Below, one piece after another: positions 1-5,346 of a stretch of DNA of 5,346 nucleotides. The notes under the pieces were generated by a model. The model saw only the letters and a program-made list of their open reading frames with translations, was not told the origin of the DNA and did not search any database. The stretch is from NCBI GenBank assembly GCA_937900215.1, contig CALCFH010000526.1, positions 1-5,346 on the forward strand, read 5' to 3'. Numbering within the stretch: the stretch's first letter is position 1; each line of letters starts with the position of its first letter. This DNA comes from an uncultured Cryomorphaceae bacterium (GTDB lineage: Bacteria; Bacteroidota; Bacteroidia; Flavobacteriales; Schleiferiaceae). The translations under genes and the position numbers were made by a program.

Positions 1-227
1 ATAGAAATAAGCTTGTTAATTTCTAGTTGAGTGGGAAGTCCTTTTATTGTCAACTCAACTTCTCTGCTAGTATTCCAATCAAAATTATCCGAAACTTGCA
101 GGTCAGAAAATTGTTCTACTGGAGAAGACGTATTGAATTCCGAGTCCATAATGTCCACCTCTTTTGAACACGAAGCCAAAGTGAGGGTTAGAGAAAGGGC
201 GATAATTAGTGACTTAGAAAGATTCAT
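1..227 (-). CDS. Putative outer-membrane or periplasmic lipoprotein, LruC-like N-terminus (partial, runs off the left edge)
   Basis: The reverse strand reads from an ATG at 227-225 for 75 codons without a stop and leaves the window. The start is a textbook lipoprotein signal peptide: MNLSK, a hydrophobic stretch over about residues 7-18, then lipobox LASC with the acylated cysteine at residue 20. SKEVD follows the cysteine. Next come an acidic, Ser/Thr-rich linker and a segment near residues 43-62 (SDLQVSDNFDWNTSREVELT) that resembles the region after the signal in Bacteroidota lipoproteins of the LruC/DUF4842 type, where a 'dF.w.t...v.l.i' strand opens a beta-rich domain. The signal peptide is seen directly; the LruC link is pattern memory and the diagnostic domain would lie outside the window. 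It is transcribed divergently from mutS2. It could also be another beta-sandwich surface lipoprotein. Confidence 0.8.
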   Translation of the reverse strand, partial: MNLSKSLIIALSLTLTLASCSKEVDIMDSEFNTSSPVEQFSDLQVSDNFDWNTSREVELTIKGLPTQLEINKLIS

Positions 228-252
228 TTCTGTAGTGATTTATATCCTAATT

Positions 253-271
253 AATCGGAAAAACGTGCCAA
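253..271 (-). promoter_or_regulatory. Weak sigma-54-like promoter candidate for the lipoprotein gene
   Basis: On the minus strand 271-264 reads TTGGCACG, a perfect match to the -24 element of sigma-54 promoters (TGGCACG-N4-TTGC). The expected -12 element at 259-256 reads TCCG instead of TTGC, so the invariant GC is lost. Transcription from here would start near 245, leaving a leader of about 18 bases before the ATG at 227, which is a sensible distance. The -24 half alone may be chance, so this is only a candidate. No exact Bacteroidota TAnnTTTG -7 element is seen on this strand in the intergenic region; the nearest is TATTTATG, with one mismatch. Confidence 0.2.
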
Positions 272-340
272 TAATCATAAATAACTAATTTATAGTGTAT
301 TACGCTAAAGTCCGCATTAAATATTTTCCCATTCATAGAC

Positions 341-358
341 ATATTCCCGAATATATTC
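341..358. promoter_or_regulatory. Nested palindrome in the divergent intergenic region, possible operator
   Basis: Two overlapping dyads share bases here. ATATTC (341-346) and GAATAT (349-354) form a perfect inverted repeat around CC, and GAATATATTC (349-358) is itself a 10-base palindrome. The result is three alternating half-sites of the same hexamer. The element sits 42 bases before the mutS2 ATG and 113 bases before the lipoprotein start, where a repressor or activator site would be expected. It is AT-rich, so short palindromes of this kind can occur by chance. No cognate regulator gene is in the window. Confidence 0.25.
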
Positions 359-400
359 TATTTTCAAGAATGACTCGAGAGTCTCAAATAATGTAATGGC

Positions 401-2494
401 ATGTTGCTCTTTCCTCAAAACCTATTAGAAAGCCTTGATTTCAAAGAAGTTTTACTTCAATTGGCTGCCCATTGTTCCACTCTGGAAGCAAAGGCCAAGA
501 GTCTAGAGCTCTTGCCCATTGAGTCAGAGCGAGAGATTCTCAAGGAGCTGCTCTATGCAGATCTGGCTTGCCAGCTCTTTCAAAAAGAGCAGCCTATTCC
601 TTCCACCGCATTTGAACTCGATTCTAAAGCGCTAAGCCTGTTGAGAATTACAAATGCCTGCTTAGACAGCCATCAGTTTCAGTCTATTTCTGCCCTTTGC
701 ACCACTTTTGAACACCTCCATAAATACCTTGGAAGTCAAGCGCCTTTTGCACCAGCTCTCTTTGAAATTGTTGAAAATGATCCGCCTCTTCCACAAATTG
801 TACGCGCCATTGATAAGGTGATGGATAATAAAGGTGAGGTCCGCTCTTCGGCAAGCCCCGAACTAGCACGCATTCGTGCCGATCTCAATCGCAAACGCAT
901 TGCCTCTGACCGTCTTTTCTACAAAATCCAGCAGCGCTTGGCCTCTAAGGGCCTTTTGGGCGATATCAATGAAACTGTATATGAGAACCGCAGGGTACTT
1001 GCTGTTCAAGCTGCCTACAAAGGCAGTGTAAACGGAATATTTCATGGTAGTTCTGGAAAACAAACGCTCTATTACCTGGAACCGGGCGAGTGCATTGGAA
1101 TAAACAATGAGGTTTCTATGCTAATCGATGATGAACGCAAAGAAATTCGGCGCATTCTCACTCAACTCACGGCTCATATTGCCCAATATCGCTTTCAATT
1201 AGAACGCTTTCGGGTACTCTTGATTGAACTCGACTTTATTCGCGCTAAGGGATTATTGGCCTACAAAAACAATTACACCCTACCTAAAATCAACCAGGAA
1301 GGAAAGATGGATTTAATCCGTGCTTTCAATCCAGTTTTAGCACTGCACAATAAAGAGAAGAAAAAGAAAACGGTTCCATTTGATCTTCTCATCACCCAAG
1401 AAAGCCGACTTTTGGTGATCAGTGGGCCCAACGCTGGAGGGAAATCGGTAACCCTTAAAACCATTGGTTTAATAAGCTGCATGCTCCAAAGCGGATTATG
1501 CGTTCCGGCAGATCCGAAAAGTTCTCTTTGTTTCTACACCCATATTCTAGGAGACATTGGCGACAGTCAATCTATTGAAAACGAACTTTCTACATATAGT
1601 AGTCGCCTTGAAAAAATGCAAGGGTTTTTACGTTATTCATCGCCAAAAGCACTGATTCTTATAGATGAGTTTGGCTCAGGCTCTGACCCTGATTTAGGTA
1701 GCGCATTGGCTGAAGAAGTATTAGAGCGCCTCCATGAAAGTGGCGTGCAAGGGGTTATTACCACCCATTACAACCGCATTAAAGCCTTGGCTTCTCAGTT
1801 GGATGGCACCATCAACGGCAGCATGACCTTCAACCAAAAAAACTTCTTACCGGAGTATCAACTGCAAACAGGTGTGCCGGGTAGCTCCTATACTTTTGAA
1901 GTTGCAAGGCGAGTGGGTTTGCCAGAAGAATTAATTCGCGCGGCTAAAGCAAGGCTGTCTAAAAACAAGGTTCGTCTAGATGGCCTTTTAACCGGCATAC
2001 AGCAAGAAAAACAAAGGCTAAAAGACAAACGTATTGCGCTAGAAACCGAACTGCGCGAACTAAAAGAGCGCAAAATCCAACAGGAGGAAACCATTTTAAA
2101 GCTGGAAGAAAAACTGCGCAGACAAAGCGAAATGAACGAAACTAGCAGTCGTCAACTCATGTGGGGAAAACGATTCGGGGGCCTAGTGGAAGAATGGAAA
2201 AAAGCCAAGTCTAAAAAACTAAAGCAAAATGTAATTGACCGCATGACTGCGCTTATAATGGAGCAGAGTGGTGTCTCAAAAAAAATGGATGATCAGGAAA
2301 GTGCCAAGGCAAAAAAGAGAGAAGAGGCTCAACTCCAAAAATTATTGGCCATCCCCATTGTGGTGGGAGATGAGGTAAAGCTGGTGGGCACAAGACAGTT
2401 TGGAAAAGTCATATCCATAAAAAACCAAAAATACCAGGTGCAATTTGGAAACCTCATGACAACCATTGATAGAGAAAAAATAATGAAGAAATAA
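401..2494 (+). CDS. mutS2: MutS2-family DNA-binding ATPase lacking the Smr domain
   Basis: A 697-residue cytoplasmic protein of the MutS2 branch of the MutS ATPases. MutS2 proteins act on branched DNA and recombination intermediates or on stalled ribosomes, not in classical mismatch repair. The N-terminal 300 residues are helical lever/clamp type and carry the MutS2-like stretch GIFHGSSGKQTLYYLEPGEC. The ATPase has Walker A GPNAGGKS at 342-349, the ENELSTYSS motif at 393-401, Walker B LILIDEFGSGSDP ending near 430, and the TTHY switch at 454-457. A long charged coiled coil covers about 520-620. A KOW-like beta domain opens at VGDEVKL (655-661) and closes the protein. MutS mismatch-binding domain I (FxE motif) is absent, as expected. 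The Smr nuclease domain that ends the roughly 785-residue Bacillus protein is missing, apparently naturally, because the KOW-like end is intact. ATG 401 is the only sensible start: an in-frame TAA lies at 389-391 and no ribosome-binding purine tract is seen. Confidence 0.93.
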   Translation: MLLFPQNLLESLDFKEVLLQLAAHCSTLEAKAKSLELLPIESEREILKELLYADLACQLFQKEQPIPSTAFELDSKALSLLRITNACLDSHQFQSISALCTTFEHLHKYLGSQAPFAPALFEIVENDPPLPQIVRAIDKVMDNKGEVRSSASPELARIRADLNRKRIASDRLFYKIQQRLASKGLLGDINETVYENRRVLAVQAAYKGSVNGIFHGSSGKQTLYYLEPGECIGINNEVSMLIDDERKEIRRILTQLTAHIAQYRFQLERFRVLLIELDFIRAKGLLAYKNNYTLPKINQEGKMDLIRAFNPVLALHNKEKKKKTVPFDLLITQESRLLVISGPNAGGKSVTLKTIGLISCMLQSGLCVPADPKSSLCFYTHILGDIGDSQSIENELSTYSSRLEKMQGFLRYSSPKALILIDEFGSGSDPDLGSALAEEVLERLHESGVQGVITTHYNRIKALASQLDGTINGSMTFNQKNFLPEYQLQTGVPGSSYTFEVARRVGLPEELIRAAKARLSKNKVRLDGLLTGIQQEKQRLKDKRIALETELRELKERKIQQEETILKLEEKLRRQSEMNETSSRQLMWGKRFGGLVEEWKKAKSKKLKQNVIDRMTALIMEQSGVSKKMDDQESAKAKKREEAQLQKLLAIPIVVGDEVKLVGTRQFGKVISIKNQKYQVQFGNLMTTIDREKIMKK

Positions 2495-2615
2495 GGCTCT
2501 ATACGAATCGGTATTCAACAAAAAGTGAATAAGTCTTTGGTGAAACACATAGGCTTCACACAGAAGCAGCAATTTGATAATCTTAGCGCGTCACCTTTGT
2601 TCAAAGCTAAATATC

Positions 2616-2768
2616 ATGGTATTAGAACCAAATCTTGATCGCTTCTTAAAACGGGAAATGCTAAAGTATGCGCTTCAAGAAGGCCGAAACTTTAGAGAGG
2701 TTTCAAAACGACTAAAGGTAAACGATGAAGATGTCTGCTCTTTAAAAGAAGAGCTAGATATTTATTGA
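2616..2768 (+). CDS. Possible small helical protein, 50 residues, unknown function
   Basis: An ATG at 2616 opens a 50-codon frame ending in TGA at 2766-2768. The frame stays open upstream to a TTG at 2574, but ATG is the better start. The product has the charge and hydrophobic spacing of a real soluble helical protein: an LDRFLKREMLKYALQ helix, a Gly turn, then FREVSKRLKVNDEDVCSLKEEL, which could form a small helix-turn-helix-like pair. I do not recognise a family. It lies 121 bases after mutS2 and 52 bases before the TauE/SafE start, on the same strand. CACCTTTG at 2592-2599 is one base from the Bacteroidota -7 element TAnnTTTG, and TTTG at 2573-2576 could be a -33 element, but the 15-base spacer is short. 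It may be a chance frame; the amino-acid composition is the main argument in favour. Confidence 0.5.
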   Translation: MVLEPNLDRFLKREMLKYALQEGRNFREVSKRLKVNDEDVCSLKEELDIY

Positions 2769-2820
2769 TTGAGACTGAGGTCACCTTTCCTACCGAGCAA
2801 AGTGCTCATCTTTGCCGCCT

Positions 2821-3633
2821 ATGGAAACAATTGAAATAATCGGGTATCTAAGCACCCTGCTAATAGGCGTATCTCTCGGTTTAATCGGAAGCGGGGGCTC
2901 TATTTTAACCATTCCTGTTCTGGTTTATCTCTTCGCTATAAATCCAACTTCCGCCACTTCTTATTCTCTCTTATTGGTTGGGTCAACCGCTTTAGTAGGA
3001 GCCTTGCAGAAGCTTAAAAAGGGAGAGGTGGAATTAAAAACAGCTCTTCTATTTGGTGCGCCTGCGGTGGCTGCCGTTTTTCTAACTCGGAAATTGCTCA
3101 TACCTATCATTCCTTTTCAATTCGAATTCCTTTCTCTCAACCTAAAGAGAGATCAACTTCTTCTCGGTCTTTTCGCCGTGTTAATGCTCTTGGCTGCATT
3201 GAGTATGTTGAGGAAAAAGAGTCCTGCTGTTCAAAATGAAAGTCCACAGCCACAAACCATATCCCCAATGATCGTTCTTTTAGAAGGATTTATAACTGGA
3301 ATTATTACCGGATTAGTAGGCGCAGGAGGTGGATTTCTAATTATTCCTGCCTTAGTTGTTTTCGGAAAACTACCTATGAAAACTGCGGTTGGAACTTCTC
3401 TTTTAATTATCGCAGCCAAATCGCTCATTGGCTTCTTGGGTGACATTGGAAATCCGGATATTACCATCGACTATCTGTTTATAACCATCCTTATTCTTAT
3501 TGCCTCGGTTGGACTGTATTTAGGTATTTACCTGTCTAAATTTATCGATGGTAAGCGATTAGCAAAAGGCTTTGGATACTTTGTACTTCTCATGGGAGCC
3601 TTTGTGATTTCGAAAGAAATAATTGGTTTTTAA
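2821..3633 (+). CDS. TauE/SafE family membrane permease
   Basis: A 270-residue inner-membrane protein of the TauE/SafE (DUF81) family, whose studied members export sulfite, sulfoacetate or related organosulfur anions. The family's internal duplication is plain. The first half has LIGSGGSILTIPVLVY (21-36) followed by ATSYSLLLVGSTALVG (45-60). The second half has GAGGGFLIIPAL (167-178) followed by AVGTSLLIIAAKSLIG (from 189). About seven or eight hydrophobic helices are visible, with a charged Pro/Gln-rich loop at 131-149 joining the halves. Length is normal for the family. The ATG at 2821 is preferred over an in-frame TTG nine bases upstream because it puts the first hydrophobic helix right after a short N-terminus. 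Substrate cannot be read from sequence: no sulfur-metabolism gene (rhodanese, persulfide dioxygenase, sulfite reductase) lies beside it. It is probably co-transcribed with the DUF819 gene 43 bases downstream. Confidence 0.92.
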   Translation: METIEIIGYLSTLLIGVSLGLIGSGGSILTIPVLVYLFAINPTSATSYSLLLVGSTALVGALQKLKKGEVELKTALLFGAPAVAAVFLTRKLLIPIIPFQFEFLSLNLKRDQLLLGLFAVLMLLAALSMLRKKSPAVQNESPQPQTISPMIVLLEGFITGIITGLVGAGGGFLIIPALVVFGKLPMKTAVGTSLLIIAAKSLIGFLGDIGNPDITIDYLFITILILIASVGLYLGIYLSKFIDGKRLAKGFGYFVLLMGAFVISKEIIGF

Positions 3634-3676
3634 ATCTTAATTGAATTTTGATAGGGTTTTGCCATATTGCGGCCCT

Positions 3677-5068
3677 ATGGAAGAAATTGTATCCACCACC
3701 CCGCTAATTACCAACGACGCTGTTGTTTTTGGAATTCTTATGACCCTCCTAATGGGGGTTTTCTACACCGCCCAGTCGCCTTATTTCAAGAAGTTCTACG
3801 CCCTTGTGCCTAGTCTACTGATGTGCTATTTTCTTCCATCTATATTCAACACATTTGGAATTATTTCTCCAGGTTGGATAGAACTACAACCTGCCTTGGA
3901 TTTTTTAAGCTCACAAGGTTATGCCGTTGGAACTATTGATAACCTGCATGCTTTCAAGGTTTTTGTAAGTGAAAACGACATTCCTTTCGCTGATTTGAAA
4001 GCGTTTACAGGTAAATCGCAACTCTATTTTGTTTCCTCTAGGTATCTGCTTCCAGCCAGCTTGGTTTTGCTTACGCTTAGCATAGACTTTAGAGAGGTTT
4101 TACGCCTTGGTCCCAAGGCCCTCATTATGTTTCTAACCGGAACGCTCGGGGTGATCATTGGCGGCCCAATTGCTTTACTAGCCATGAGTGCAATGGTACC
4201 CGATATGGTCGGCGGCGAAGGCGCAAATGCGGTTTGGCGAGGAATGACAACCATTGCAGGAAGCTGGATTGGCGGAGGAGCCAATCAGGCTGCGATGTTC
4301 GAAATATTCAATCCTTCTTCAAAATTGTATTCAATAATGATAACGGTTGATGTAATTGTGGCCGAAATCTGGATGGCTTTCCTGCTCTTTGGTGTCGCTA
4401 AAAGCGATAAAATCGACCGCTTTTTTAAGGCCGACAGTTCAGCTATAGAATCACTAAAAAAGAAAATGGATGACTTCCAGACAAAGTCGGCCAGAACAAC
4501 CAGTTTTTACGACTTAAAGATCATTCTAGGATTGGCTTTCGGCGTAACCGGACTTTCTCATCTCATGGGAAATTACTTTTCAGAATGGATAGCCGAGAAC
4601 GCCCCTGTGCTCGAAAAATTCAGCCTAACCTCTAGTTTTTTCTGGTTGATCGTATTAGCCACCACCTTCGGATTAGCCCTAAGCTTTACAAAAGCGCGCA
4701 GTTTTGAAGGGGCAGGAGCCTCTAAAATCGGAAGTGTATTCATCTATATTCTCGTAGCAACTATCGGTATGAAAATGAATATTCTAGAAATATTCGACAA
4801 TCCATGGTTGTTTGTGCTAGGAATTATTTGGATGGCGGTACACGTAGCCCTGCTCATTTTGGTTGCCAAACTGATTCGGGCTCCTTTCTTTCTGCTCGCG
4901 GTTGGGTCTAAAGCCAATATCGGTGGAGCTGCTTCAGCGCCTGTGGTTGCCGCCGCTTTTCATCCATCTCTCGCTCCCGTTGGTGTACTACTGGCCGTTC
5001 TGGGTTATGCCCTCGGAACCTATGGTGCTTGGCTTTGTGGATTACTTCTTCAAGCAATAGCGCAATAA
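3677..5068 (+). CDS. DUF819 (YjcL-type) family membrane protein, putative secondary transporter
   Basis: A 463-residue polytopic inner-membrane protein with about 10-12 hydrophobic segments. It matches the DUF819/YjcL family, for which I know no firmly assigned substrate. Two halves carry related motifs: AGSWIGGGANQAAM at 194-207 and VGSKANIGGAASAPVVAAAF from 409. This is the discontinuous-helix, Gly/Asn pattern of carriers with inverted-repeat folds. Other family-like stretches are SSRYLLPASLVLLTLSIDF (120-138) and the Gly-rich helix near 153-167. A charged cytoplasmic-looking linker rich in Lys and Asp (about 242-282) joins the halves. An unusual hydrophilic segment (about 64-114) lies between helices 2 and 3. 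I chose ATG 3677 over an in-frame TTG at 3641, which would add 12 polar residues and leave only seven bases after the previous gene. The 43-base gap to the TauE/SafE gene has no terminator, so the two likely form one transcript. Confidence 0.88.
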   Translation: MEEIVSTTPLITNDAVVFGILMTLLMGVFYTAQSPYFKKFYALVPSLLMCYFLPSIFNTFGIISPGWIELQPALDFLSSQGYAVGTIDNLHAFKVFVSENDIPFADLKAFTGKSQLYFVSSRYLLPASLVLLTLSIDFREVLRLGPKALIMFLTGTLGVIIGGPIALLAMSAMVPDMVGGEGANAVWRGMTTIAGSWIGGGANQAAMFEIFNPSSKLYSIMITVDVIVAEIWMAFLLFGVAKSDKIDRFFKADSSAIESLKKKMDDFQTKSARTTSFYDLKIILGLAFGVTGLSHLMGNYFSEWIAENAPVLEKFSLTSSFFWLIVLATTFGLALSFTKARSFEGAGASKIGSVFIYILVATIGMKMNILEIFDNPWLFVLGIIWMAVHVALLILVAKLIRAPFFLLAVGSKANIGGAASAPVVAAAFHPSLAPVGVLLAVLGYALGTYGAWLCGLLLQAIAQ

Positions 5069-5193
5069 AAAGACTTCTCTGTATCCTTACTTCTTAGTCT
5101 TTTTAGTTGGATGGATGCCGCTCTTCTATGTCCAATTTCAATACCGAGTCAAAGAAGAGAAGACTGTTTCTATCAAGAAAGCGATACAAAATA

Positions 5194-5225
5194 AAAAAGC
5201 CGAAACATTGCTGTTTCGGCTTTTT
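5194..5225. terminator. Bidirectional Rho-independent terminator between convergent genes
   Basis: Bases 5199-5207 (GCCGAAACA) pair perfectly with 5212-5220 (TGTTTCGGC) around a four-base loop at 5208-5211. The A-run to the left (5193-5198) and T-run to the right (5221-5225) extend the stem and give a U-tail in either direction. It lies 125 bases after the DUF819 stop and 48 bases after the stop of the minus-strand gene. Read on the minus strand the loop is GCAA, a stable GNRA tetraloop, and the U-tract is six long against five on the plus strand. It may therefore serve the minus-strand gene best while also stopping the plus-strand transcript. Confidence 0.9.
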
Positions 5226-5273
5226 GCTCCCCCTATTATTCAAAGTTGCAGCACAATTTCTTCTTTAGGCGAT

Positions 5274-5346
5274 CTACTCGCCTTGTAAGAAATCCAATTC
5301 TCCTTCCTCAATAACACTTAAGTAACGAGTGTAAACTTCCTCTAAT
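5274..5346 (-). CDS. C-terminal end of an unidentified protein (partial, runs off the right edge)
   Basis: On the reverse strand an open frame enters at the right edge and ends in TAG at 5276-5274. The visible C-terminus is LEEVYTRYLSVIEEGELDFL followed by QGE: acidic, amphipathic and helical, typical of the tail of a soluble cytoplasmic protein. At 23 codons there is too little to name a family. Support for it being real comes from the balanced composition, the strand-appropriate terminator starting 48 bases downstream with a GNRA loop in this orientation, and the absence of any better plus-strand frame here. It is convergent with the DUF819 gene. Confidence 0.6.
   Translation of the reverse strand, partial: LEEVYTRYLSVIEEGELDFLQGE

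Noticed and set aside
31..288. An 85-residue plus-strand frame at the left edge
   Set aside because: It is antisense to the lipoprotein gene, whose signal peptide and lipobox are far stronger evidence, and its product has no domain-like pattern.
2278..2285. A run of eight A bases inside mutS2, a possible slippage or phase-variation site
   Set aside because: The coding frame continues intact on both sides, the run encodes lysines in a charged region, and A-runs are common in such lysine-rich coding stretches.
2342..2572. A 76-residue minus-strand frame spanning the end of mutS2 and the following gap
   Set aside because: Most of it is antisense to the conserved KOW-like end of MutS2, and its composition (runs of Leu, Phe, His and Tyr) is typical of a shadow frame.
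2495..2615. Search for a tRNA, small RNA or terminator between mutS2 and the small frame
   Set aside because: Only a five-base dyad (GTGAA at 2540-2544 with TTCAC at 2555-2559) was seen, with no T-run and no cloverleaf.
5061..5288. A plus-strand frame after the DUF819 gene that reads like a short membrane segment (YPYFLVFLVGWMPLFYVQF), with an internal ATG at 5115
   Set aside because: There is no usable start codon before the hydrophobic stretch, and the frame runs through the terminator hairpin and into antisense of the minus-strand gene. It may be a remnant of a decayed gene, but nothing supports a functional one.
1..5346. Mobile element, CRISPR array, toxin-antitoxin or defence system
   Set aside because: No transposase or integrase motifs, no spaced direct repeats, no terminal inverted repeats and no recognisable defence gene; the content is housekeeping and transport.

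Overview
This 5.3 kb window reads as ordinary chromosomal DNA from a member of the Bacteroidota, probably Flavobacteriia-like. The grounds are moderate GC (estimated by eye), no purine-rich Shine-Dalgarno sequences before the starts, a lipoprotein whose N-terminus resembles LruC-type Bacteroidota lipoproteins, a MutS2 without the Smr domain, and a DUF819 membrane protein with sequence typical of that phylum. The taxonomic call is an inference from gene style, because no rRNA or other marker gene is present.

Layout from left to right. Positions 1-227 hold the N-terminal part of a minus-strand lipoprotein that leaves the window on the left. A 173-base divergent intergenic region (228-400) contains a nested palindrome and a sigma-54-like half-site. 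Then four plus-strand reading frames follow: a MutS2-family ATPase (401-2494), a possible 50-residue helical protein (2616-2768), a TauE/SafE permease (2821-3633) and a DUF819 (YjcL-type) membrane protein (3677-5068). A strong bidirectional hairpin terminator (5194-5225) closes this block. It separates it from a convergent minus-strand gene, of which only the last 23 codons are inside the window (5274-5346).

The TauE/SafE and DUF819 genes are 43 bases apart on the same strand and are probably co-transcribed. Each is an integral membrane protein built from two halves with matching glycine-rich motifs, which is the usual look of secondary carriers. Their substrates cannot be told from the sequence. 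MutS2 lies 121 bases upstream of the small frame with no terminator between, so read-through is possible, but no functional link between a MutS-type ATPase and the two transporters is evident.

I found no mobile element, CRISPR array, RNA gene or defence system, and nothing that amounts to an undescribed system. The points most worth a second look are the roughly 50-residue extra segment in the DUF819 protein, the unannotated-looking 50-residue frame, the missing Smr domain in MutS2, and the palindrome and sigma-54-like element in the divergent promoter region.
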